Shown: piece by piece, positions 25,101 through 36,697 of the stretch
Layout: every line of letters starts with the position of its first letter
Position numbering within the stretch: the first letter of the stretch is position 1
Assembly: GCA_002914805.1 (NCBI GenBank)
Contig: JXTB01000192.1
Location: forward strand, 141,186 to 205,185
DNA length: 64,000 nucleotides
Direction of reading: 5' to 3'
From: Parasponia andersonii
Taxonomy: Eukaryota > Streptophyta > Magnoliopsida > Rosales > Cannabaceae
Made by a program: the position numbers and the translations under genes
The notes under the pieces: model-generated
The model's input: the letters and a program-made list of their open reading frames with translations, nothing else
Told to the model about the DNA's origin: nothing
The model's database searches: none

Positions 25101-26960
25101 ATAGCCTATGTGCATGTATCAAACAAATATAGAACAAAGCTTGATGATAAAAACAAGAAGTTTATTTTCATCGGCTATGACACCAACTCCAAAGGATATA
25201 AGTTATACAATCCCAACAATGGAAAAATAAGTATCAGTCGAGATGTAATATTCGATGAAGAAGGTGAATGGAACTTTGGTTCTCAAACAAATAACTACAA
25301 TTTCTTTCAACAATTTGAAGATGTAGAAACACTAGTAGAGCAAGTAAGAGAAGTCCCTCAAGAGGCTATTACTCCACCTTCCTTACCAGTATCATCCACT
25401 CGTAAAGATTCACCTCCATCTTTCTTAACTGAGAGGTATGAAGAACATACAAGAAGTCTTGAAGATCTGTATGAGATGACCGAGGCTGATTGTGAACAAG
25501 AGGCTGTACAAGATGAAAAGTGGAGGAATGCGATGGATAAAGAAGTCAAAGACATAGAGAAGAATGATACTTGGGAACTATCCACTCTTCCAAAAGGTCA
25601 TAAACTTATCGGTGTAAAATAGGTGTACAAGGTGAAGAAGAATGCTAATGGAGAGGTAGAAAGATATAAAGTAAGGCTAGTTGCAAAAGACTATAGTTAA
25701 AGAGCCGGCATTGATTACGACGAGGTATTCGCTCCTATTGCACAATTGGAAACTATAAGATTAATTATTTCTCTTGCTACTCAGAACAAATAGAATCTTC
25801 ATTATATGGATGTAAAGCTTACATTTCTGAATGGAGTTCTTGAATAAGAAGTCTATATCGAGGAACTATTGGGTTATGAGATGAAAGGGCATGAAGATAA
25901 GTTTTTGAATCTAAAAAAGGCTCTTTACGGTCTAAAGTAAGCACCAAGAGCATGGAACAGCCGAATTGATAAATATTTTCAAGAGAATAGATCCATTAAG
26001 TGCCCTTATGAACATATTCTCTATGTTAAAACTAAAGATAGAGATATTCTGGTCATATATTTATACGTGGATGATTTGACAAATTCAAGAGAGTAATGAT
26101 ATATGAGTTTGAAATGACAGACATCGGACTTATGGCATACTACCTCGGCATAGAAGTCAAGCAAAAGGAAGAAGGTATTTTTATCTCTAAAGAAAGCTAT
26201 ACAAATAAACTCCTAAAGAAGTTCAATATGGAAGATTGTAAGCTGATAAGTACACCAGTAGAGTACATAATAAAATTATTCAAAGATGATGAAGTAGAAA
26301 GGGTGGATCCAACACTCTTCAAAAGCCTTGTTGGATGCCTTCAGTACTTGACATGTATAAGGCCTGACATTCTCTATGTAACTGGACTAGTGAGTCGTTA
26401 CTTGGAAACTCCAATAACTACTCACTTCAAAACTGCAAAGAGAATTCTCTGTTACTTAAAAGGTACAATCAATCTTGGTTTGTTCTATTCATGATTACAA
26501 ACTCATTGATTACAATGATAGATAGGGTTAGAGATACTGATGATCGAAAAAGCATAACTGGTTTTATGTTTTTATAGGAGAAACTGCCTTCACCTAGGTA
26601 TCTAAGAAACAATCGATTGTCACTCTTTCAACATGCGAAATTGAGCACGTAGCTGCTACATCATGTGTTAGTCATGTAATTTGGCTAAAAAGGTTATTGA
26701 AAGAGTTAAACATGCCTCAAAAAGAGCCAACGGAGATTTGTATCGATAATAAATCAGCAATAGTTTTGGCTAAAAATCTAATTTTTCATGACCGAAGCAA
26801 GTATATCGACACTCACTATCATTATATAAGAAAATGTATTGCAAATAAAGAAGTACAATTGGAGTATGTGAGATCACAATATTAGATTGCTAATATTTTC
26901 ACCAAGCCATTCAAGTTTGAAGGCTTCGCAAGATTAAAATACTTGCTTGGTATTATAAAA
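25083..26960 (+). pseudogene. Copia reverse transcriptase and RNase H remnant
   Basis: Pieces at 25083-25622, 26096-26494 and 26697-26885 with intervening sequence in related frames. The reverse-transcriptase active site YVDD is at about 26068, and RNase H ends with DNKSAI, KYIDTHYHYIR and IFTKPF. In-frame stops fall at 25620-25622 (TAG where a Trp is conserved) and at 25698, 25845 and 25938 (TAA where Gln is expected). Confidence 0.88.
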
Positions 26961-26975
26961 TAAGTTTAAGGGGAG

Positions 26976-27423
26976 TGTTGAAAATAAACTTGTTTAAGCG
27001 TATAAGAAGTGCTCTAAGCCCATCAATATGAGATCCAATAAGTTAGAGTTAGCTCAAGTGCAAAGCTCACAAAAGAAGAAGTCTAAGTCCAAATTGAAAA
27101 AGCCTTCCACCTAGAATCTTCTAGTGTTAGCTAGATATTAGTTTTTTGCATGTGAATCATTTGATTACTTAAAATATTAATATGTATGGTTTAAGGATTT
27201 TTGTAATTATTTATTTGTGTGGTTCTCATTATTTCTCGTGTAGTATAAATATCTCTCCTCATTTGAGTTCTAAGCATCAAGTAAAAAGCAAAACTTCTAA
27301 GAGTAAAGAGAAGAGAGAAAGAAGCATAACTTCTCGTAGGTGAGTGAGCTTGAAGAGTGAAGTTAAGAATTTTCTCTTGTAAAAATATTTGAATGAGTAA
27401 TAAAACTTATTTTATTTCCAATA
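26976..27423 (+). repeat. 3' LTR of the copia element
   Basis: 448 bp, visibly diverged from the 5' LTR by scattered substitutions and indels. Confidence 0.9.
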
Positions 27424-27428
27424 TCGAT

Positions 27429-28726
27429 ATGTTAAGTGATTTGTTAACATTTAATTTGTAAATATTACTAAACCTATTAGTGATAAGTTTTGATTTACTA
27501 ATACAATCGTCACAAATCATACCACATATCACATTATACTAAAAAATGTGTGATAATAGGTGGGCTTCTTAGTACTATCATCATAATAATAAGATTAACT
27601 AGCACTCATATGACTTAACACATGGACGTTTTACGTCCATTTGTTTTCAGCTGAGTTTCTTAGGAAACCTTATGAAGTTTGAGTATATGCCAAGTTCCAT
27701 AAAGATGCCGGATACCAATATATATGTCACGAAAAAAAAAAAAGAAACAATTAAGCTCTAATCACAAATGACATTGTACATAACATGATGCCATTAATAT
27801 AACTATCTTTTCTTGTAGTGAAGTAATAATCTGAACAAACCTAGCTATCAATTGTTAGTGATCTTTGGCCACGTTTGGTAGGAAGGTTAAACAAAAGGAC
27901 ACAGGGGGAATTGGCAGCCGAATTATGACATATATGGCTGTTTGGTATGAAACATGAAGTGAGAAAATGGATGCTAGGGATTTTAATTCACTAATTAAGC
28001 CATATTTCGATTCTTTCAAGATTGGAAATTAATGAAAAGAGATAAAAGAATCTAATATAAATGTAAATTAATGAAAAGAGATAAAAGAATCTAATATAAA
28101 TGTAACCGTTTTTTTTTGTTTAAAAAATAATAATAATAAAAGCTACCGTAGGTTATACATTGATACTAAAATAAAGTTATCATGATAAAAAAAAAAATAC
28201 CGTAAAATTTGAGTATTCTGTAATTTAAAACATAAAATTTAAACTCTGCAAAATAGTACCATAATATTATTTTTTAGAATTAATTAATATTTTGAACTGA
28301 ATTTTTGACTAATTCTAAGAACGAAAAAAGATTTACATTAAAACTGAATTAGTGATTATTATAACTGAGTTTGTTCACAGATTTGTCTGACTATAAAAAG
28401 AAAAATAGGCTTGGTCTTGGTCATTGTTATCATAACTAGGATGTCTAACCAGAACAAGGAACTTCCTTCTAAGACCTTATCTGTCTAACCAGCAGAAGCT
28501 TCTTCTGCTGAATCCAAATGCAGCTTTCTTAGTACTACTGCATTTCTCAGCTACTTCGAGAAGGAACACGATCAAACACTTGCACCAAACATGTTAAACG
28601 GCTGAAATTTAGACAAAATTTATGCCTTTGTGTATTTTATATAAACACTGATTGCCATACCAAACTTCCCTTTCAAAGAGGACATTTTAGAATTGAATTT
28701 TGCTGTATTTTTCCATCAATTTAGTC
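27429..28726. other. Intergenic DNA, with a 39-bp tandem duplication and the SWEET2 3' flank
   Basis: A 39-bp unit is duplicated perfectly or nearly so (28026-28064, 28065-28103). The segment next to 28726 should include the SWEET2 3'UTR. No coding frame supported. Confidence 0.6.
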
Positions 28727-30298
28727 CTAGACATATGTATCGATCAAGGGCTGTCTCGATTCTTCGGTTGATGTAGTGCTAATGTAGTAGTACAAGGCTA
28801 ACTGGACAAGTCCTAAGATTGTTCCAATGCCATTTGGGACCTGCCATAAACCATACTTATAATTAATACAAAAAACTTCAAGAGTATATATTTGATAGAA
28901 TGCTCATGAAAAAGATGCAAAAACTTGGAACAAGGAAACTGGTATTGCCTCTAAACAGCATAGTACTTACATAGATGAAAGGATCGTACTTCGACATTCC
29001 ATATGCAGAGAAAGAGAGACTCATCAAGAAAGTTGACAAAGAGAGGTAAAAGGGCATGAACTCAACACTCCTTGTTTTGATCACCAGTTTCTGGAACACA
29101 ATATCCATGCAAAAAACCACATGAGTGGAAGAAACAGACTGCAGCACCTAAAATCGAAATGCTTCTAGATGTTTGAAACTTTTTGTGTGTACTTGTTACT
29201 TACAATGATAAACAGTGGCGAAGCGAACATGGAAATGAGTGAAGCAACACTCAAGTACCCAACAAATATTTGCCGGATACTGGGGTGTAATACCCTGGTG
29301 CTAAGAAAAACTATGATTGCGAATAGCGCCAAAACAGCTATTAGCAATCCAGACATCTTTATCTGCAAATTACATCCAAGAGATGAGTTCAGCTGATTAA
29401 GAATGAGATCTAAAATCCCATTATAAGTAAAAAGTTTTGAGGTAAGTTAAAGGGAAAGAAATGGTTTACCTTTTTTGGTCTTTCAGCGTACAAAATGAAA
29501 ATGCTAATGTAGATAAGCTGGAAAACTGCTCCAATTAAGTTGACTGTAGCAACCAATATGATACCAGGTGACACTAGAGGTGAACCATACCAAAGGCATA
29601 TCAAACAGTTCAGAAAGGAGTATATATAAGGCAATTCTGAGAATTGTTCTGTTGATTTGTTTCTGATGATTCTCCTAAATGTTGGTCTGCATTGGAGAAA
29701 CAAGGACATTAACTTCAAAAATCATAATGTAAATGGGACATTTTTCCATTCACTAGTTTGTTCTTTGAGAACTTACATTGGTGACACAAACAATCCAAAA
29801 GCAAAGAGGTTTCCTGCAGTTAACAAATCATTAGGATAATCAGTAAAAGATTTCACAAACAGCATTTTCAGTTTTTGAAAACTGCATCAGAGGTATTGAG
29901 TCTTTTTCTGTCAGATTTTACTTCTCTAAAATGATAGCTTAGTCCTTAGTTAATATGATAATTCCTTAGTTAATATGATAACCAGTAAAAGACTAACAAG
30001 CAGTACTCCAAACTTCATATGTAGTGCTGCTAATCTTTGTTTTATTAGAAATTAGAAAATGTTTCTTTCTGTTTTTGTCATGGCAATATATTTCTTTCTG
30101 ATAATAAGAGGATTCAATTATGTACGACAAATTTAGCAACAATGTGTAAATTAGCCTGACTTAGGGATAAAAACCCAAAAATAAAAAGAAGAAAAAGAAG
30201 AAGAAGAAGAAGAAGAAGAAGAAGAAAAAGAAGAAGATACCAGCAATTCCAGCAGCATCACTACAAACCGCAAAAACAGAAGTAAAAGCAGTTGTCAT
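28727..30298 (-). CDS. SWEET2: Bidirectional sugar transporter, SWEET2-like
   Basis: A seven-helix MtN3/saliva-family sugar uniporter; SWEET2 members are known as vacuolar glucose carriers. Six minus-strand exons join in frame: 30298-30241, 29813-29777, 29686-29470, 29362-29204, 29090-28971, 28840-28727, giving 234 residues, the usual length. The two three-helix repeats are clear: SPIPTF (30-35), LPYIYSFLNCLICLWYG (50-66), YAERPKK at the end of repeat 1, then MPFYLSLSTFLMSLSFSAYG and VPNGIGTILGL in repeat 2. N81 and N200 match the paired substrate-pocket asparagines of SWEETs. The tail is short, as in clade I SWEET2, unlike clade III members. An AAG microsatellite begins four bases into intron 1. 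Clade assignment is from motif memory. Confidence 0.92.
30184..30237. repeat. AAG-rich microsatellite beside the SWEET2 intron 1 donor
   Basis: On the SWEET2 strand it is a TTC-rich pyrimidine tract starting about four bases after the donor GT at 30240-30239. Confidence 0.95.
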
Positions 30299-31169
30299 CT
30301 ATCTATAAATGATCACCCAATTCTCCAAACCCAGTAGGTTATCTTTCTCTCTTGTAAAAGTTTGCACAAATTGTCAAAAAGAAAAGAGTTTTCTAAGTTT
30401 TCTCTTCTCCCCTTCTCTTTCGTTGTATCTTTGTACATAAAGTGCCCAATAGAAAAGGCTTTTAAAGTTGCAAATATCTTGAATTAGTGTTGGCACCAAT
30501 ATTTTTTCTAGTCAATTTTTCAGATTTGTTCAAGCAAAATGTGTGGCACATAAAATGAAAAATATCAACTGGCTTAAACTTGCTTCAACTTAATACATCA
30601 ACCCAACAATCAACATGGTCCTCATATCTATGGCAAGTTGATCATTTTTTTTGGTGGGGGGGAGGGGGGGGGGGAGACTTTCAACCATTTATTGGTAACT
30701 AGTTTTGTTTGTTAGTAATAAATATATTTAAGGACAATTGATTGAATAAACTGAGACCAAAAGAAATAAATGAGAAATTTTGGGGGGAAAAAAACAAATT
30801 AACAACCATGATCTTATCATGGTTAAGGGGTTGTAGAAGATTTTGTGCTCCATGTAGACTTCCAAGTTGGAATCTAATCTATCTAGGACACATCATAAAC
30901 AGCTCGGCAATAGTTGCCAACCACAAATGTAATTCAGAAAATTTATTTATGGGATCATAAGAAGTTAGAAGATTTAGACGTGACCATATGTAGATCTACA
31001 TAGTGATAAAAAGTCACGTTTTTTTGTAGTTTGGTTTAGTATCTTATGTTTTTATGCGAATAATTTTGGAATCTGAATATTTTGGTGAACCCCTTCAACA
31101 GCTTTGACTGGTTTGTCTTGTACTTGCATGAAAAAATTGTATTTATTCTGCACGCATCTAAATAGATAA

Positions 31170-31216
<47 letters not shown>

Positions 31217-33423
31217 TACAGCTTAAAGTTTGAATTAGTATATATATGTGCGTACATATTACTTTGTATGCGTTTGGACTATGTATAATCTATGCAAGTA
31301 TAAACGTGTGATTGTGTGAATATGCTAAGAAGTTAATAACATTCTAGTTTATAAAGATTTTATATATTTCTTTAATATTTGTCTAACATTTTTTTAAATT
31401 TTAAATTATTTTAAATATAAAAATACTCCTATAACTTATCTCATCAATAGTCCACATTCCATTTTGATGTGAGAGGTCAAGTTACTACACACTTTGTCTA
31501 GCACAGTTCGACACCGTGTGTAGTACAACTTGACACATTATCTAACCACGTCTAATACTAAACACTCAAATAACTGTCAAGTTTCTAGATACATTATCTA
31601 ATTTTTGACATCTCTGTTAGGCATAGTTCGACATCCTGTCTAAATAGATGTATCTTGTTTTTTCTATTAAATTTTTAGGCATCTTGTCTAACTCTCGACA
31701 TCCTTGTCTAGCGCACTCAATTTAAAATATATAAGTCTTTTTATACTATTTTTTTTAAAAGCGATATATTTTATCTAAAAAATTATTAGGAGAGATGCAT
31801 TTTCAAAAACTCACTATTATAAGGGTATATTTCACCTAATTTCTCTCAATTTTTAATATGATATTGGGAAAATTACAATCACACACCCTAACTTATGTCA
31901 AAATTAAAGTGGCACCCATGGACCAAAAATATTAGCAATTTTACAATGATAACTTTGGGTATGGTTGCGCAAAAAATGACGACTAACAAAACAAACCTAG
32001 TAACCCGACCAAACTTGAACTAAAAAACTCAAAATTGAATCAACCGAAAAAATATAGAAATAAATAAAAACGATTGGTTGGTTTGGGTATAGCTGATAAT
32101 CAGAACAAGAAATAAAATCGAAGTGACCAAATTATATATAAGAATTAACGTATAGTATCTATTCTGTAAAAGTAACTATAACATTAATTTTTAAAAAGAA
32201 AAATAAAAAATAAACGTCAAACAAGACTCTAGTCTTTAGTTTCTCTCGCGCAAATAACCAACAATTTTGAATAACCTAACGATCCGTGAACCGAAAAGTT
32301 TCTTAACAGGATTTCGTCTTTCTTTGAGAAAAATGTAAACTAAGTTTGGTCTTTCTTTTTAAAAAAAAAAAAATAAAAAAATACAAATGGACTTCATACC
32401 AAGGAGCGGAAGCTCACCAAAAAACAAGTTGGGCAAGGGTCAGATAAAAAAAAAAAAAAAAAGGCAATATGATCAAATTTTGAGACTAATTTAAGTAAAT
32501 ATTTTTTTGTTAAATATTATAACAAAATATCCAATATATATTTTACCAAATATATTTCAGTACAATGATTAAAATTAATAAATAAATATATTTATTAAAC
32601 TAAAAATATATATATATATATTTAATTAAAAAATTTAAAAAATAAATATTTATTTAATTAAATTTAAAATGTTAATCATCTACCTAAAATTGTCGGTAAA
32701 AAATTAGCGAGCAGACTCGGCAAACTGACAAAATGGAGGAATGATAACCCTGTCCAAGGTAGAGGTGCAAATGTTGGGTCACCTACCCTGCTCATCTAGC
32801 TTTTAATGGGCCGAACGTGGCCGGTACAACCCATTATTGTTATACGGTCATGTTGGGCCGAGGCTCTCGTTGGACCCATCAAATATAATGACTACAATTA
32901 ATAAACTAAACTGGTCACAACTTATTTTGGTGAACACATGTCACAAATATTATGATTATTGATCACTAGTATTTTACCAATTGCACAATCATCATAACAT
33001 TTGAGTAATTTCCATTCGGCAGCCATCGTTATGAGGGGCATAATACCTTGGGTGTGGAACGCAACACATACATTGAGGATTTTACGGCTGGGGAAAGCGT
33101 ATATGTTGCTCATGGCTGGTAAAAAAAAAAAGATGCAAATGTGAATTGTGAGTTTCCTAACCCAACTTATCTCCTAAACCTAACAAGGCCAAAGTTTTCA
33201 TGGGTCATATCTTAACGACTCGAATCTAAAATATTTTTAACCGAGGGAGAGCGTTACCATCATGCTTATTAGAGAGTTCTTTTAAAATAAGTTATGTTTC
33301 ACTTTTCATCCATAGTTATTTTGTGATTCAAATTGACTAGGTTATATTTATAAAGAGGTCAAATAATATTGATATGTAGATTAATGTCATGAAAAATGCG
33401 TGAGTTTACAAATTCATAATATT
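30299..33423. other. Intergenic AT-rich DNA upstream of SWEET2
   Basis: Probably includes the SWEET2 promoter (to about 31000). Contains a G-rich run (30655-30675), an AT microsatellite (31172-31213) and a loosely repeated phrase of the form TCTAGCACAGTTCGACAYCSTGT (31495-31710). The segment 32760-32890 is GC-richer and TE-like. No gene supported. Confidence 0.55.
31172..31213. repeat. AT microsatellite
   Basis: Uninterrupted (AT)n. Confidence 0.97.
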
Positions 33424-33590
33424 GACCTGTGGTAAGAAATTATTGAACACTAGATCAATACATAATAGTGATCCCTAGTTAGAGGTGACAAGCCATTATA
33501 ATAATGACTCATGGTCAGACATTATTGACCATTAATTTAGTATAATCGACATATGGTCAGAAATTATTGATCATTGTGTTAATATAAATA
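33424..33590 (+). repeat. Degenerate tandem repeat, unit about 43 bp
   Basis: Copies beginning GACCTGTGGTAAGAAATTATTGA (33424), GACTCATGGTCAGACATTATTGA (33506) and GACATATGGTCAGAAATTATTGA (33548), the last two adjacent; the first is separated by a more diverged copy. Confidence 0.6.
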
Positions 33591-36180
33591 TTGAGTTGTA
33601 GTAATCTCTTGTTGACTATTTTTTGAATTTTTTTTCTTCGTAAAGATGACTAGTATTTTTGCTTTTTGTGAAGAATAATGATTGTTGGGACAAAAATAAA
33701 GTTTATACTGATTAGAGGTATAAGTGTTGTTTGATATGAGATAATTGTGTGATATGAGGAAATCTTAAGAGTAAAAACAGATATCTTGTTTTATTTATAT
33801 GTTTGAAATCTTTTTAGCACCTAATAAAATAATCACTAAAATATGTAGATTTTATATCACCTTCCATCTGAAAATCTATCCTCGGGAAAAAAAAAAAAAA
33901 TACAACAAATCTTGAGCTTTGATCATTGTCTTAGGTTCAGCTTTCCCCAACGCCTTTTGTCTTCCCTGCTCCATTGCCGCCGCCACTCATTGTCAGTGCT
34001 ATAATTTGCCACCATTCGTCGTTCTGCCTCTACCCACAAGTTTAGCTAATTTTAAAGTCTTTTTTGCTTTGCTCATTTCTATCCAATTTCTTTTGATTGG
34101 AGTGATTTGAGTGTGCTTTCTGTGGATTTGAATCTTGGGTTATGTTTTCTTTGGATTTGAAACTTAGATTTAAGGATTGTGGGGATTTGGGGATTATGTG
34201 TATTAGTTTCATAAGCTGACTCCTTCTTTTGGGTATCTGGCTTAGTCCATAGGGGTCATAAGTCCAAAGGGTTTAGGACTCGATTTTTGGTTATTGATAT
34301 TATGATATAAACCTAATTACAATAATTGAACTGTCACTAGAAATTGCTCATTCTAACTTATTATACTGTACTGAAAAAAGGACAAGAAGAAGCTACAGCA
34401 ACAGTAGCGCATAAGGTTTTCCAAATCCTACTAGACGGACTTGATTGAGAAATTTTCTCATCTTAGTTTTTCATTGGACCTTCTTCCTTTTTTTTCCCCC
34501 CTTTTTTGAAACCGGGTGGCCTTGGTTTTTTTTTTTTTTTATTTATTTAATTTAATAAGGTCTTTGATAAGTTTCATGACTATTTTGTTTTATTTTAAAA
34601 GTAATAAATTTTCTTTTTTTATATGAGAACTAAACTTTGTAGTTTTTTTTTTTAAAATTATATTTCTTTATAAGACAAAATTATCAAAAAGTTATTATTT
34701 AAGGTATTTATGAAAAAATATAAAATTTGTACATTCCTATGTATAACTTAATATAATTTTATAATATCATTAGAAATCATCGATAAGATTACAGTTTATA
34801 ACCAAACACAGTCATTTAGAATGATAGACAATCATATCACATTCTTTAGTATACTCATTAATTTAAAAACTTAAACTATCTTATACCTAATGAACCCACT
34901 ATCAAATTTCTTCTCTCTTCTCTTTTTGTTTTCAAACTTCACCTATTGGAAGTGTACGAGAGTGCGTGGTGCATGTGGGGTTTTTAGACATGTCATGTTA
35001 GTAACTTAAAGAAGGTATTTTGTCACGACCTTAACCTCAAATTAGACAATCGTGCGGTATTTAATATAGTTCGTCGCACTAAGTTAGCTTACCAACACTC
35101 AAAAAAGAGATTTAGAGTAAGATGTGAGACAAAGTGACAAATGATAAAAGAGTCTGAGTGAATGAAAACTTTATATTATTCTTAGAAAATTTACATCTAT
35201 CAAATATGGGATTTGTGTTCAAATGAACCCAATAGTCTTTTATATAGGCAAAGCCTAAACTAATTAAGGATTATGATCGTGCCAAGTGACATAATCTTAT
35301 AAAGGATCTAGAATTATCTCAAATAAAATAGTAATATTTACAAAAATATTTATATGGGAAAATCTAGAACAAATATGGCTTGCATCATTCTAGGATATTC
35401 ACCCACCATCTTGATTTTTCCAAGTCATTTTAGAAGTTTCTAGGACTGTCCCAATTCATCTAATATCATCTAGTCTTGTCTAGAGCCTTTTAGGACTTAG
35501 TAGCCATCTAGAGTCTTTTAGCATGACCAGGATATTTCTTGATCATTCTAAAAATATCCACCACGTTCCAAGACCGTCCTCTATCCTCTTTGGTGAACAA
35601 TATATATAGAGGATCTTAGGATTATGAAACAACAACATTTGGATTTTAGGGAGCTAAATAAGCAAAACATAATAATTTCCTTACTTGGGCTCGCATAGGA
35701 CTGAGTTTTATAGACTAATTAGCGATCAAATGGTCCTAGTGACGTCCTTATCCATAACCAATCTCATCCTAACCTAACTCGTCACGTGTTGATGGACTAG
35801 CCCATTGGCCAAGGCTCATACCAACCAAAAAGTGGCAATAATTCTAATTTTTTCTTGGAATATAATATATATATATATTTATATTGTAATGGCTTAAATT
35901 GACAAATGAAAAACTAATGAAAATTTCACAATTAGATTAGTCTTTTGAGTTAAACAAGTAATTTTGTTTTAATATAAAAGTTTATAATTAAATGAATATC
36001 AATAGTGAAAGACTCAACAGTAATATTTTGGTCAAATTTGATTAGTAGAAATGTGAAGGATATTTGTGTATTATTATTCCTTTTAAGGATTATGAACATA
36101 AATATTCTTTATTTTCGAGCTAACACTAAAGTTTTGACATAAATAAGTGTATTCTAACATAAACTAAACTTCTAAAATCT
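33591..36180. other. Intergenic DNA; possible old repeat at 35021-35850
   Basis: No supported gene. A segment beginning TGTCACGACC (35021) with a TATATAGG box near 35247 resembles an LTR start, but I found no matching end or target duplication. A short GC-richer stretch at 33945-34060 has an open frame without recognisable features. Confidence 0.45.
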
Positions 36181-36183
36181 TAC

Positions 36184-36292
36184 CAGGGCTCGCTCAGTGG
36201 GTTGAGTAGAATAAGATGGAGTGGAAATTAGGTATTAAGTTAAGAGTTCGACTTTTAGGATACGTGAATTTTTTTTTTATATAATAAATAGA
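36184..36292 (+). mobile_element. Candidate tRNA-derived SINE
   Basis: TCGCTCAGTGG (36190-36200) resembles RNA polymerase III box A and GAGTTCGACTT (36244-36254) resembles box B (GGTTCGANNCC), followed by a T-rich tail at 36270-36280. This order fits a short tRNA-derived SINE. No target duplication was identified. Confidence 0.45.
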
Positions 36293-36540
36293 GATTATTA
36301 GTTAAGTCACATTTTTTTTTTTAAAATAAAAACCTCCACAACTCTAATCCTATTTTTAAATTTTAATTTTATTTGTGTTGAAATATGATTAAGCCACCAA
36401 AAAAAAAAAAAAAGAATAACAAGAAAAGATTAAAAAAATGTTAAATGATGTGTCCTTTATTAAATTAAAATAGAAACTACACGCCGTACGTAGAAAATTT
36501 ATTATGGGAGCCAAACCAAAAAAAAAAAAAAAAAAACGAA

Positions 36541-36580
36541 TTCCCGCCATTGTTGTTTTGGGTTTTTGCTTTATAACCCC
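36541..36580 (+). promoter_or_regulatory. E2F-like site and TATA box of EXO1
   Basis: TTCCCGCC (36541-36548) matches the E2F core, and a TTTATAA box follows at 36571-36577, about 120 bp before the start codon. E2F sites are usual in promoters of S-phase and repair genes. Confidence 0.5.
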
Positions 36581-36697
36581 CTCTCTCTCATTTCTCTCTC
36601 CGTAAGATTAAGGGACTAATCTGCAATCCTTGTAGTCTGTAGCGGAAGAAGCCATTGATTCTCCAGCTTGAAACTTGTCGAGGTTTCGAGAAAGGGT

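Larger units (their letters stand above)
21949..27428 (+). mobile_element. Ty1/copia LTR retrotransposon, full-length but inactivated
   Basis: The 5' LTR is 21954-22421 and the 3' LTR 26976-27423, both starting TGTTGAAAATAAAC and ending CCAA(C/T)A. TCAAT (21949-21953) and TCGAT (27424-27428) are a near-match target duplication. The primer site (22425-22436, TTATATCAGAGC) matches 10 of 12 bases of the usual initiator-Met site, and a purine tract (26962-26975) precedes the 3' LTR. Domain order is gag, protease, integrase, reverse transcriptase, RNase H, which defines copia. The LTRs differ by many substitutions and by indels, so the insertion is old, and many frame breaks make it non-functional. 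Confidence 0.93.

Noticed and set aside
21954-27423. Active retrotransposon
   Set aside because: Domains are complete in order, but stops and frame changes in every domain, a lost zinc ligand and diverged LTRs show it is inactive.
35021-35850. LTR starting TGTCACGACC
   Set aside because: No CA end followed by a matching target duplication could be found, so it is not listed as an element.
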